Shown here: positions 18,543 to 27,878 of the stretch, piece by piece
Layout of the letters: each line of letters begins with the position of its first letter
Numbering within the stretch: position 1 is the stretch's first letter
Source of the DNA: Nordella sp. HKS 07
GTDB lineage: Bacteria > Pseudomonadota > Alphaproteobacteria > Rhizobiales > Aestuariivirgaceae
Assembly (NCBI RefSeq): GCF_011046735.1
Contig: NZ_CP049258.1
Coordinates: 6,342,001 to 6,406,000, forward strand
Length of the DNA stretch: 64,000 nucleotides
Direction: 5' to 3'
The notes under the pieces: model-generated
The model's database searches: none
The model's input: only the letters and a program-made list of their open reading frames with translations
What the model was told of the DNA's origin: nothing
Made by a program: the position numbers and the translations under genes

Positions 18543-19385
18543 ATGAACGGGAATATCAGGCACGCGATCGGGCTGGCCCTCGGCGCGGGCGCAGCGCGTG
18601 GCTGGGCCCATATCGGCGCCATTGAACGGCTGGAGGAAAACGGCATTCACGTCTGCGCCATTGCCGGCTCCTCGATCGGCGCGCTGGCCGGCGGCATGCA
18701 CGCCGTGGGAAAGCTCCCGGCTCTCAAGGATTTTGCGCTCGGTCTGACGCGTCGGCGCGTCCTCTCGCTGATCGACATCTCCTGGCGCGGCTCGGGCCTC
18801 ATCGCCGGCGAGAGACTGGGCAATCTGCTCGACACGGCGGTGGGCGGTGTAACCTTCGCCGATGCGCATATCCCCTTCATCTGCATCGCCACCGAGCTCG
18901 GCACCGGCCATGAATTGTGGTTGCGCTCGGGCGAGCTCGCCCCGGCGATCCGAGCCTCCTATGCCCTTCCCGGTGTGTTCCGCCCGGTGCGCGTGAACGG
19001 CCACTGGCTGATCGATGGCGGCGTGGTCAATCCGGTGCCGGTCGCCGCCTGCCGAGCGCTCGGCGCCCGCATGGTGATCGCGGTCAATCTCGGCCCAGAG
19101 ACGGCGACCGGTATCGCCATCCAGAATCCACCCGACATCGCGGCGAGCGAGAAGAGCAACACGGCGCCAAGCCTCACCTCGGTGCTGGTCGCCGCCTTCA
19201 ACATCACGCAGGACCGGCTGTCGCGCTCGCGCCTCGCCGGTGATCCACCCGATATCTCGCTCAATCTGCGCGCCAATGGTGTGGGCCTCTTCGAGTTCGA
19301 CAAGGCCGAGAAAGCGATCGCGGCCGGCCGCGAGGCGGTCGACCGCGCCATGCCCGAGATCGAACGCGCGATCTCGGTGTTGTAG
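18543..19385 (+). CDS. patatin-like phospholipase family protein (RssA-like)
   Basis: 280 residues. Oxyanion-hole GAGAARG (14-20), nucleophile elbow GSSIG (Ser44) and the DGG box with the catalytic Asp (WLIDGGVVNPVPV) give a complete patatin Ser-Asp dyad. No signal peptide or transmembrane helix. Bacterial RssA-type members are presumed lipid acyl hydrolases in the cytoplasm or at the inner membrane, with unknown physiological substrate. Follows hisI after 38 bp, possibly in the same transcript. Confidence 0.9.
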   Translation: MNGNIRHAIGLALGAGAARGWAHIGAIERLEENGIHVCAIAGSSIGALAGGMHAVGKLPALKDFALGLTRRRVLSLIDISWRGSGLIAGERLGNLLDTAVGGVTFADAHIPFICIATELGTGHELWLRSGELAPAIRASYALPGVFRPVRVNGHWLIDGGVVNPVPVAACRALGARMVIAVNLGPETATGIAIQNPPDIAASEKSNTAPSLTSVLVAAFNITQDRLSRSRLAGDPPDISLNLRANGVGLFEFDKAEKAIAAGREAVDRAMPEIERAISVL

Positions 19386-19393
19386 ACCAAACC

Positions 19394-20812
19394 CTACCAG
19401 ATCTGCTCGACCTGTTTCGGCACCGGCAAGGGCTTGAAACTGTTGAGTGCGCGTGTTCGCGCTTCCAGCGCATCGGCCAGGGTCTCAGCGAGGTTGAGCG
19501 CGTTTATGAGCTCCGTCTGGGTGAAGTAGGTGAGATAATCCGCGCTGAGCTCCCTCTTGCCCGAAGCAATGAGAGTGCCCGCCGCCTCGCTGACGCTCTC
19601 ATGCAACACCATCAGTCTCCGCTCGACGCCTTCCCATACCGCGGTGACTTCCGGCAGATAGGTCTCCTGTTGCAGCATCACATAGAGCAGCCGCTTGAAG
19701 ACCTGTGCTGCGGAGCGCGTCGCTTCGATCTGTTGCAGCACGAGCGAGACCTGGTCGGGCTTGCGCATATCGACGAAGCGCGATGATTCGCCGGCGGTAA
19801 GATAGCGATGCATCCGGTATTCGTCGGGCACGTCGGCGACGCCCATATAGACGGGCACGAAGGGCGCGGCGAGCGAGCCGATCTGCGTGTGCCACAAGAC
19901 GCGCAGATCGTCATGTCGCGGCTGCGCGAGCGGCACGATCTGGCCGTAGCCCGCGGTGTCGCCGGTCAATAACGGTGTGCGCATCGCCCAGACGATATCT
20001 TCGAAGCCGATCTTGGCCGGCCGCTTCGCCCTCGCTTTCATTTCGTCTTCGATCCAGGTGACGCCGGCCCAGCGGTGGAGTCCATCGCCATAGATCGTGT
20101 TGGCATTGAAGGTGTCGCTCTTCTCGGGATCGAACCAGCCCTGCTCTGCCGCGAAGGAGATGAGATTGGGCGAATAGAGGAAGTCCGGATGCTTCGCCTT
20201 GAACGGGATGTCGCCGATATAGCCGGGCCTCGACGCGCGGATACTGTCGGGGCCCAGACGCTCGGCCGCCCACAGGCCCTGGCCGCCCGAGAACTGGATG
20301 ACCACCCAGCCCTCCTCCGCATCGGCAATCAGATGCGAGTTGCCGCCGTAGGTCGAATGGCCATATCGCGCGATAAGCTCACCGATCAACTCGACGCCCT
20401 CGCGGGCGCTCTTCGCCCGCTCCAGCACGAGCCGCGCCAGATCGCTGTAGTTGGGTCCGCTCTGGGTCTTGGGCGTCATGGCGTTGAGCTCCGCCCGCGA
20501 CGCCGACCATACGTCGCGCACCGCCACGCCATATTCGTTAAGGCCACCATTGGTGAGCGGCGCCGGCACGCCGCGGAAATAGCTGTAGCTGACCCTGATA
20601 TGGCGCGCCGTCTCGCCAGCTTGCGGGATATGCGAGAGCGCGCCGGGAAAATCCGATTCCGCCGTAACCCCCACAGTGACGGTGGCATCGGCCACATGCT
20701 TCCGGCGCGGCACGATCTCCAGCCAGTGACTCGAGGGTTCATCGCCATAGCCCGCAAGATAAGGCACGCCGTCCAAGGTATGGTTCTTTCCGATATAGAG
20801 GGCGTAGCTCAT
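19394..20812 (-). CDS. C69-like dipeptidase / Ntn-hydrolase family protein
   Basis: 472 residues. The start MSYALYIGKNHTLDG aligns with the PepD-type start (M-x-C-T-T-I-L-V-G-K), placing Ser2 where the autocatalytic Cys nucleophile normally sits. Further C69-like blocks are TNGGLNEYGVAVRDVW, ARYGHSTYGGNSHLIADAEE and GWVVIQFSGGQGLWAA. Met-Ser would allow Met removal, leaving an N-terminal Ser, which Ntn enzymes can use, so activity is plausible but unproven. No signal peptide, so cytoplasmic. Last gene of the peptide importer operon (ATGA overlap with the ATPase gene), consistent with cleaving imported peptides or amides. Confidence 0.75.
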   Translation of the reverse strand: MSYALYIGKNHTLDGVPYLAGYGDEPSSHWLEIVPRRKHVADATVTVGVTAESDFPGALSHIPQAGETARHIRVSYSYFRGVPAPLTNGGLNEYGVAVRDVWSASRAELNAMTPKTQSGPNYSDLARLVLERAKSAREGVELIGELIARYGHSTYGGNSHLIADAEEGWVVIQFSGGQGLWAAERLGPDSIRASRPGYIGDIPFKAKHPDFLYSPNLISFAAEQGWFDPEKSDTFNANTIYGDGLHRWAGVTWIEDEMKARAKRPAKIGFEDIVWAMRTPLLTGDTAGYGQIVPLAQPRHDDLRVLWHTQIGSLAAPFVPVYMGVADVPDEYRMHRYLTAGESSRFVDMRKPDQVSLVLQQIEATRSAAQVFKRLLYVMLQQETYLPEVTAVWEGVERRLMVLHESVSEAAGTLIASGKRELSADYLTYFTQTELINALNLAETLADALEARTRALNSFKPLPVPKQVEQIW

Positions 20813-22844
20813 GACTTCTCCTGTGGAATTTGCCGCCAGAGATGGCAGGCGACCTCATGGCTCTCGCCGGCGGTCTCTAGACGGGGGGCTTCGGTGCGGC
20901 AACGCTCTGTGGCATGCGCGCATCTGGTATGGAACCGGCAGCCGGGCGGCGGGTTGCGCGGACTTGGGATCTCGCCCGGCACCAGAAGCCGGCCACGTTT
21001 CCTGTCCCGCGCATCGATCTGTGAGCTGAGCGACAGGAGGCTCGCGCTGTAGGGATGCGCCGGGCGGTCGAAGACGGTCTCTGTGGGACCGATCTCGACG
21101 ATCTGGCCCAGATACATCACCGCGATACGATGCGCCATATAGGCGATCAGATTGATATTGTGGGTGATGATAAGGAAGGTGAGGCCAAGCTCCTGCTGAA
21201 GCTCGCGCATCAGATTGAGGATCGCCGACGCCGCCGAGACGTCGAGACCGGCGGTGGGTTCATCCGCCACGATGAAATCGGGCTCGAGCGCCAGCGCCCG
21301 GGCGATACCGACACGGCGCGCCTGCCCGCCCGACAGCTGATGGGGGAATTTCGCGGCGAGATCGGCGGAGAGTCCCACCATCGCCAGAAGCTCATCGACG
21401 CTCTGCTGCTCGGTTTCAGGGACGCCGTGGATACGGTAAGGCTCGGTCAGCAAGGATGCCACGCGCTGGCGCGGCGACAGGCTCGAATGCGGATCCTGGA
21501 AGATCATCTACACCCTGCGCCGGAACTCCTTCTCTTCTATCCGGCGCAGGTCTTTGCCGGCGAACGTGATGTCACCGCTGGTTGCGGCCTGAAGTCTCAG
21601 CATCACCTCGCCGAGCGTCGTCTTGCCGGAACCGGATTCGCCGACAAGGCCCAGCACTTCGCCACGTCTCAAGGTAAGATTGATCCCGTCGATCGCGCGC
21701 ACCGGGTTGCGCCTGGGCGACAGGAGCCTGGCGGCAAAGCCTGAAGCCTCGCCGAAATGCTTGCGCAGATCTCGCACCTCGATGAGCGCCTCGCGCTCGG
21801 GCTCCCTGACACGCACCTCGGTCAGCGGCACCGCGATGGCCGCCTCAGCCGGCCGACCCGGCACGCGCCAGGCTTCGGCCCGGGCCGGATCATGAATATG
21901 GCAGCGCACCGCGCCGCCCGACTGCGCGACAAGGCCCGGCGCCTCTTCACGACAGATTTCGCGCGCCATGGCGCAGCGTTCGGCGAAAGAGCAACCTGAC
22001 GGCAGTGCCGACAGGCTCGGCACCCGGCCCGGTATAGTGGCGAGCGCCATGCCGCGGCGATAGCGCGAGGGCACGCAGTCGACGAGCGCGCGCGTATAGG
22101 GATGCGCCGGATTGTCGAACAGCGTGACGGCATCGTTCTCCTCGACGACCCGGCCGGCATACATGACGACGACACGGTCACAGAGCTGCGCCACGGTACC
22201 GAGATCATGCGAGACGAAGACGATGGCCGTGCCGTGCTTCTCGCGCAATTGTTTGAGAAGCTCGAGGATCTGCGCCTCGAGAGTGACGTCGAGCGCCGAT
22301 GTCGGCTCATCGGCGACGAGGATCGCGGGCTCGAGCAGCAGCGTCGTCGCGATGGAGATGCGTTGCCGCATGCCGCCCGAGAATTCGTGCGGAAAGGACG
22401 CCATGCGCTCCGCCGCGTCGGGAATGCCGACACCCGCCAGCGCCTTCACCGCATGCGCATGAAAGTCGCCCCTGTCCTGATGCGAGCGCCAGGCCTCGGC
22501 CATCTGCGAGCCGATGCGGAAGGTCGGGTTGAGGCTCTGCATCGGGTCCTGGAAGATCATCGCGATGTCGCGCCCGCGCATCCGCCGCAGCTCCTCCTCG
22601 CCGAGCTTCAGGATATCCCGGCCCTTGAGCGCGGCCTCGCCGCGATCAATCTCGGCATTGTGTGGCAGGAGCCGCAAAAGTGCGGCGGCGAGCGTCGACT
22701 CCCGCAGCCCGACTCGCCCACCACACCGACGATCTCGCCGGGCCGGACAGTGAGCCCGATATCGCGCAGCGCCGCGAAGACGTCGTCATCGAGATGATAG
22801 GAGACGTCGAGGCCCTTTACCGCAAGCAGTGTCTGATCGCTCAT
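20809..22844 (-). pseudogene. fused two-domain oligopeptide ABC ATPase (DppD-DppF type), doubly broken
   Basis: Begins at ATG 22844 (MSDQTLLAVKGLDVSYHLDD), overlapping the permease stop by 4 nt. At about 22700 one base is missing in the Walker A Lys codon (GGG AAG TCG reads GGGAGTCG), shifting GESGCG out of frame; the correct frame then continues with LLPHNAEIDRGEAAL, MIFQDPMQSLNPTF, signature FSGGMRQR and Walker B ILVADEPTSALDV. The second nucleotide-binding domain has an intact Walker A (GESGSGKTT) but a TAG at 21510-21508 where FRRRVQMIFQDP is expected (CAG to TAG). After it come LSGGQARRVGIARAL and the C-terminal Cys-containing oligopeptide-ATPase tail. Either a real pseudogene or two sequencing errors. 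Confidence 0.85.
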
Positions 22845-23713
22845 CGGGCGCGTCTCATCAGGAATCGGCCCGGCCGCCGGCCGAGCCCTGCCAGGCGCGG
22901 ATCGGCGATGTCGCGGAAGGTCTCGCCCAGGAGCGTGAAGCCGGTGGTGACGAAGATGATCGCCATCAGCGGACCCAGAAGCGGCCATACCGAGATCGCG
23001 ACATACACGAAGCCTTCATTGAGGAGCACGCCCCAATCGGGCGCGGGCGGCGGCACGCCGAGACCCAGGAAGGCCAGCCCCGCCTCGATGACAATGGCGC
23101 TCGGTATGTCCATGGCGACGACGACCAATAGCGGCGGCAGCATGTTCGGCAGGATATGCAAGAACATGATGCGGCCGCGGCCGGCACCGAGCGAGCGCTC
23201 CGCCTTGATATAGGGTTGGTGCCTGGTCGAAAGCGCCAGCCCGCGCGCCAGCCGCAGATAATAGGGAAAGAGCGAGAGCGCGATGACCAGCGTCGTGTTG
23301 AGGATCGACTGGCCCACGAGGGTCAGGAGCGCCAGGCCCAGGATCACCGACGGAAAGGACAGGAACGTATCGGCGATGACGGTCAGCACGCGATCGACGA
23401 GACCGCCGACATAGCCGGCCACCAGCCCGAGGAGAAGACCGGCCGTGAAGGCTGAGAGCACGGCGGGGAAGGCGATGGTGAGAGCCAGCCTGGTGCCGAA
23501 GATCACGCGCGAGAGGTTGTCGCGGCCAAGATGATCAGTCCCCAGCCAATGCTCCGCCGAGGGAGCGGCGAAGCGCTTGGCCATCGCGATGGCGGCCGGA
23601 TCATAGGGGGCGAGCCATGGCGCGGCGACCGCGACGAGCAGTGTCGCGAAGATGATGACGAGGCCGATCAGACCGGTGGGCCGGCCCAGGATCCGCATCA
23701 TGATTTGGCTCAT
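22841..23713 (-). CDS. dipeptide/oligopeptide ABC transporter permease, DppC type
   Basis: 290 residues from the ATG at 23713 (MSQIMMRILGRPTGLIG), one base after the dppB-like stop; the longer open frame upstream is antisense noise. N-terminal OppC-like segment with AAPWLAPYDP and HWLGTDHLGRDNLSRVIFG, then the BPD inner-membrane component with about five more helices and the EAA loop AERSLGAGRGRIMFLHILPN. Forms the transmembrane channel with the DppB-type partner in the inner membrane. Its stop overlaps the ATPase start (ATGA). Confidence 0.92.
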   Translation of the reverse strand: MSQIMMRILGRPTGLIGLVIIFATLLVAVAAPWLAPYDPAAIAMAKRFAAPSAEHWLGTDHLGRDNLSRVIFGTRLALTIAFPAVLSAFTAGLLLGLVAGYVGGLVDRVLTVIADTFLSFPSVILGLALLTLVGQSILNTTLVIALSLFPYYLRLARGLALSTRHQPYIKAERSLGAGRGRIMFLHILPNMLPPLLVVVAMDIPSAIVIEAGLAFLGLGVPPPAPDWGVLLNEGFVYVAISVWPLLGPLMAIIFVTTGFTLLGETFRDIADPRLAGLGRRPGRFLMRRAR

Positions 23714-23714
23714 C

Positions 23715-24677
23715 TCAGACACCGGTCTCGAACTCTTCGCTGAGCCGCACCCGCGGATCGAGCACGCGGTAGGAAAGATCGGCCAGGATATTGGCAATGA
23801 TGAAGAACAGCGCGTAGGTGAAGACGACACCGCGAATGACCGGCCAGTTGCGCTGGTCGATCGCCGACAACGCCAGGGTCCCCAGTCCCGAGCGACCGAA
23901 GACCGTCTCGGCGAAGACGGTGCCGGTGAGGCTGTAGCCGACCATAAGGCCGAACAAGGCGATAATCGGCAGCACCGCGTTGCGCAGCGCATAGCGATAG
24001 AAGATGACATTCTCGCGGAAGCCGAAGGCGCGGGCGCTACGGATATATTGCGAGCCTAGCACGTCGAGCATGGTGGCGCGCAGGATGCGCGGCAGGTATC
24101 CCCACCAGAACACCGCGAGCGCGGTCGCCGGCAGGATGAGGCGCAGGAGGTAGTTGCCGGGATCGGAGAATTGCCCGGCACCCACCGCCGGCAGAAAACG
24201 CAGCTTCACGGCGAAGATAAGCAGCAGGATGAGCGAAGTCACATATACCGGCGCGCTGACGAAGATCATCGACAGGGCATGGGTCAGCCGGTCGAGCACT
24301 CCGCCCGGCCGCCGCGACACCGCGATGCCGAGCGGGATACCGCCCGCCACCGCGAGGATCATGCTGGCGAGCGCCAGCGCCAATGTATCGGGAAGCACCT
24401 GAGCGATGAGAGTGGTCACCGGCGTACCGCCGACGAAATCGGTGCCGAGATCGCCGCGGATGAGCCGCGAGAAGAAATCCCACAGCTGCTCGACCACCGG
24501 TCTGTCCAGCCCCATCTTGGCGCGCATCTGCGCGATGAGCTCCGGTGTGGCGTGGGCGCCAAGCACCGCGCGCGCCGGATCGCCCGGCACGATATGCACG
24601 GCGGCCGCAAGGAGGAGCGCCGTCAGGAACAGAACGACGACGGCGCCTCCCAGTCGCTTGAGCAGATACCCCGCCAC
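23715..24677 (-). CDS. dipeptide/oligopeptide ABC transporter permease, DppB type
   Basis: 320 residues: MAGYLLKRLGGAVVVLFLTA start, VHIVPGDPARAVLG and LGLDRPVVEQLWDF-like segments (written MGLDRPVVEQ), SAPVYVTSLILLLIFAV, and EAA-loop sequence TMLDVLGSQYIRSARAFGF followed by GYSLTGTVFAETVFGRSGLG. All are classical for DppB/OppB. Inner-membrane half-channel of the importer. Starts 18 bp after the substrate-binding protein gene. Confidence 0.93.
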   Translation of the reverse strand: MAGYLLKRLGGAVVVLFLTALLLAAAVHIVPGDPARAVLGAHATPELIAQMRAKMGLDRPVVEQLWDFFSRLIRGDLGTDFVGGTPVTTLIAQVLPDTLALALASMILAVAGGIPLGIAVSRRPGGVLDRLTHALSMIFVSAPVYVTSLILLLIFAVKLRFLPAVGAGQFSDPGNYLLRLILPATALAVFWWGYLPRILRATMLDVLGSQYIRSARAFGFRENVIFYRYALRNAVLPIIALFGLMVGYSLTGTVFAETVFGRSGLGTLALSAIDQRNWPVIRGVVFTYALFFIIANILADLSYRVLDPRVRLSEEFETGV

Positions 24678-24695
24678 GCCACAGACTCCGCCGGC

Positions 24696-26288
24696 TCACA
24701 CCCGCTTGAAATATTGCAGATAGGGATTGCCGTTCGGGTCGAAGGCGGCTTCGACATTGGCCGCCGTGACCGCGCAGGCCACTTGGTGATTGACCCAGAT
24801 ATAGCCGAGCGACTCGTCCATCAGCTTCTGCATCTTGACCGCGATCTCGGTGCGCTTGGCCTCGTCGCTCTCGGCGGCGAGTTCCTCATGCAGTCTGTCG
24901 TAGTCGGCATTGCAGGCGAAGGCCCAGTTCCACAGGCCAAACTGGTCGCAGGTGAACCATTCGAACTGATAGAAGGGATCCGGCGCGCCGCCATAGTTGC
25001 TCCAGGACAGCTGGCCCACCGCCTTGTCCTTGATGTAAGTGTCGGGCGGCGTCAGCAGGACATTCACCTTGATGCCGCCTTCGGCGAGATTGGCCTGGAT
25101 CACCTGCATGACGGTGGCGGCGGTCGCTTGGCCGCCGGCCGGTGTCGACAGATCGAGTTCGAGCCCCGAAACGCCTGCCTCCGCGAGGAGCGCCTTCGCC
25201 TTCTCGACATCGCGCGCATAGACGGGTGCCTCCGGCCAGTAGCCCACGCCCATTTGCGGCGCGATCAGCGCATTGAGCCTCGTCGCCACGTCGAGATCCT
25301 GGGCCTGGATGAGCGCCGGCACATCGATGAGATAGCGAATGGCCTCGCGGACCTTTGGGTTCTCGAGTTTCGGATGCAGCACGTTGAGCTGGAGGAAATT
25401 GTAGCTCATCGGCTGTTGCAGCACATGGGCCTTCACCGCGTCATTGTTCTGCAGCCGCAGGGCGTCGAGCGGCGAGACATTATAGGTGAAATCGAAATCG
25501 CCGCTTTCAACGCCCGCTGTGAGCGCCGCTCCCGTTGGCGCGCTGCTCGAATTGACAAGCGAGACTCTGATCTCCTCCCACGGATAGGTTTTCGCGTCCC
25601 CGCCCGCAGCGCCGCTGTAATCGGCGAAGCGCTTCATCACGAGCTCCTTGTTCGGCGTATAGCTCACCACTTCATAAGGCCCGGTGCCGACCGGGCCCTT
25701 GAGCCAGCCCTCCTTGCCGAGTGTCTCGACCGCCTTCTTCGACACGATGAGGCCGCTCGTCGCATAGGGCAGCGTCAGACGCAGCATCGGCGCGAAGGGC
25801 TTTTCGAAGACGATCACGCCGGTATATTTGCCGGTGACCTGCACTTCTTTGTAGCTGCCGAAGTCGCCGCCATAATAGGAGACGTCGCCCTCCCCGGCAT
25901 CGGGATAGAGCTTCACCTTGCCGGTGGCGCGGTCGAAGGAATATTTCACGTCCTCGGCCGTCAGCTCGCCATATCCCTTGTGGAACTGGATGCCTTCTCT
26001 GAGCTTGAAGCTGATCGACTTTCCGTCGGCCGAAAGCTCAAGCGTCTCCGCGAGCCGGTTGACCGGTTTCCATTCGCTGCCCGGAAGGTAGCTGGTGAGG
26101 CCCTCATAGACGGTGCTGAAAGGTGGGAACGGATAGTCATAGACATTGGTGAGCGTGTCGAGCGTGCCGGGATCGAGCTGCGGGCCGAAACGCAGGACGT
26201 TGCCCTCCGCCCAGGCGACACTGGCGCCGAATGGACGGGCGGCCGCGAGAGCCGCGGCGGACAACAGCAGATGTCTACGAGTGATCAT
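24696..26288 (-). CDS. ABC transporter substrate-binding protein, family 5 (peptide-type)
   Basis: 530 residues from the ATG at 26288, preceded by GGGAGA; codons upstream to 26363 are not family-like. The leader MITRRHLLLSAAALAAARPF has a twin-arginine (TRRHLLL) pattern, so export may use Tat. The mature protein shows SBP_bac_5 blocks: VYEGLTSYLPGSEWKP, LAETLELSADGKSISFKLRE, FHKGYGELTAEDVKYSFDRA. Captures peptides or related ligands (possibly opines or glutathione) in the periplasm. First gene of the importer operon, downstream of an XRE-type regulator in the same direction. Confidence 0.92.
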   Translation of the reverse strand: MITRRHLLLSAAALAAARPFGASVAWAEGNVLRFGPQLDPGTLDTLTNVYDYPFPPFSTVYEGLTSYLPGSEWKPVNRLAETLELSADGKSISFKLREGIQFHKGYGELTAEDVKYSFDRATGKVKLYPDAGEGDVSYYGGDFGSYKEVQVTGKYTGVIVFEKPFAPMLRLTLPYATSGLIVSKKAVETLGKEGWLKGPVGTGPYEVVSYTPNKELVMKRFADYSGAAGGDAKTYPWEEIRVSLVNSSSAPTGAALTAGVESGDFDFTYNVSPLDALRLQNNDAVKAHVLQQPMSYNFLQLNVLHPKLENPKVREAIRYLIDVPALIQAQDLDVATRLNALIAPQMGVGYWPEAPVYARDVEKAKALLAEAGVSGLELDLSTPAGGQATAATVMQVIQANLAEGGIKVNVLLTPPDTYIKDKAVGQLSWSNYGGAPDPFYQFEWFTCDQFGLWNWAFACNADYDRLHEELAAESDEAKRTEIAVKMQKLMDESLGYIWVNHQVACAVTAANVEAAFDPNGNPYLQYFKRV

Positions 26289-26539
26289 CGAAAGTCTCCC
26301 TAGATGGCCGGGCTTCCGGTCGAGCCGGTGCAGGCCGTGATGGTGTTTTCCTGGTGGAATCATACGAAGGAAGCCGCGCAGACTGCGAGAGAGCCGCGAA
26401 CGGTCGCGTTGTATTTTCTTGTCCGTCTCCCCTGCTCACCCCCGCAATGAAGATGTGCCAAAAGTGGCGGGAGGGCCATTTCGCTGCTTGTCCCAAACCT
26501 TTCGCATTATGACGCACTCAAAGCGTCACAGAGAGAAGG

Positions 26540-27367
26540 TCAGACATCCACCCAAGCCCCGAGCACCTTTTCACCGCGCGCCATCTTGTTGCTGATACGC
26601 AATTCGATATCGGGCCTGATCTCCTTGTCGTGCTCCGGGATCTGGCCGCAGCAGCTGAGCGCGCGGCGCACATCGATACTGGATGAGATGAATTCGAGCA
26701 GAACACGCGAGGATGCGGGCGTGCGCCGGTTGAGATTGGACGTCGCCGTCTGGATACCGATGAGCTGGTGAATGCGGCTGGAATGGTTCGGATAGAGGAT
26801 CGTCTGGGTGACCGAGTTCTTGAGGATGACCTCCTCCTCGAGAACGAAAAACCGGTCGAGAATGAAGGTGACGAGGCCAAGATACTTGAAGATGGCCTCG
26901 GTCTGCTCGCTGCGGTCACGCCGCCGGATGATCTCGATGTTCTTCCAGTAGCAGACCCGATTCTTGCGGTAGATGCGCACCAGCGACTTGGTGATGTAGC
27001 CCGGAAAGGCGAAGGAGTAATAATATCGGAAGTAATAGCCGAGATAGCGGTCTGGGATCTGCTCCGACTGTGCTTCCAGCCGGCGCAGCGTCTGACCCGC
27101 CGGCGTCAGCACCGGCAGCGCATTCGAGTTGCGCGGCTTGAGCTTGACGATCTCCGCGAAATTCGCATGCGGCAGCAGGATTTCGGAATCGAGCACGCCA
27201 AAAAAATCGCAGATCAGTCTCAGATTGTTGCGTGAAGGGAACACGGCGCCGGCGAGATATTTGTTGAACTGCTGGCGATTGACATCGAGACGGCGGCAGA
27301 CTTCCGCGATCGACTTCTCATAACTGCACAGCAACGCCAGGTTGCGGCAAAAATCCTCTCCCTCCAT
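26540..27367 (-). CDS. XRE/Cro-type helix-turn-helix transcriptional regulator with conserved C-terminal domain
   Basis: 275 residues. The N-terminal 60 residues form a Cro/CI helix-turn-helix: KSIAEVCRRLDVNRQQFNKY followed by LAGAVFPSRNNLRLICDFFG. The remainder is a basic, aromatic-rich domain (YLGYYFRYYYSFAFPGYITK, LVTFILDRFFVLEEEV) that I do not recognise by name; it may bind an effector. It precedes the peptide importer operon by about 250 bp and is probably its regulator, which is inferred from position only. Confidence 0.8.
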   Translation of the reverse strand: MEGEDFCRNLALLCSYEKSIAEVCRRLDVNRQQFNKYLAGAVFPSRNNLRLICDFFGVLDSEILLPHANFAEIVKLKPRNSNALPVLTPAGQTLRRLEAQSEQIPDRYLGYYFRYYYSFAFPGYITKSLVRIYRKNRVCYWKNIEIIRRRDRSEQTEAIFKYLGLVTFILDRFFVLEEEVILKNSVTQTILYPNHSSRIHQLIGIQTATSNLNRRTPASSRVLLEFISSSIDVRRALSCCGQIPEHDKEIRPDIELRISNKMARGEKVLGAWVDV

Positions 27368-27403
27368 GAGTTGACTCTGGCTTTTGCCTTACCTGACGGA
27401 CCA

Positions 27404-27838
27404 CTAACCCGAAGAAGCGATATAGCTCTTCATTTCCTCGGCTTCACGCTCGATCGCCTCGATGCGATGTTTCACCACATCGCCGATCGAGATCATGCCG
27501 CCGAGCTTGCCGCCTTCCACCACCGGCAAATGGCGCACCCGGTGCTCGGTCATCAGCGACATGAGCTCGGCTTCGGTGTCGCGCGGCGCGCAGGTCTTCA
27601 CCGTGGAGGTCATGAATTCCTTGACCGACTTGTTCAAGGCCTCGGCGCCGCCAGCTGCGACGGCACGTACGATATCGCGCTCGGAGACGATACCCCCGAT
27701 GCGTCCCTGCGCATCGACGACGACGACAGCGCCAATTTTCTTCTCGGAAAGTACCCGGGCTACCACAAGCACCGTGTCACCGGGCGCGGCAGTCACAACA
27801 GCGCGGCCTTTGGCGTTGAGAATTTGCGCAACGGTCAT
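27404..27838 (-). CDS. CBS-domain protein
   Basis: 144 residues from the ATG at 27838, with AGGAGG directly upstream; the earlier GTG-type start is less likely. Consists of a single CBS pair: first domain about residues 8-65 (GRIGGIVSERDIVRAVAAGG) and second about 75-130 (HRVRHLPVVEGGKLGGMISI, GDVVKHRI). Such stand-alone proteins bind adenine nucleotides or SAM as energy sensors; the partner is unknown. Lies between the regulator and a rhomboid gene, all on the minus strand. Confidence 0.92.
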   Translation of the reverse strand: MTVAQILNAKGRAVVTAAPGDTVLVVARVLSEKKIGAVVVVDAQGRIGGIVSERDIVRAVAAGGAEALNKSVKEFMTSTVKTCAPRDTEAELMSLMTEHRVRHLPVVEGGKLGGMISIGDVVKHRIEAIEREAEEMKSYIASSG

Positions 27839-27878
27839 GCACACCTCCTGCTTCGCTGTTCGTCAGTCTAACATGAAC

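Noticed and set aside
21508-22677. A separate complete ABC ATPase gene followed by a second one at 20809-21507
   Set aside because: The first piece begins inside a nucleotide-binding domain without Walker A and the second begins at a Q-loop; together they form one interrupted fused gene.
24171-26303. 710-residue plus-strand open frame across the substrate-binding protein gene
   Set aside because: Complementary-strand artefact opposite a clear SBP_bac_5 gene; no family motif, no ribosome binding site.
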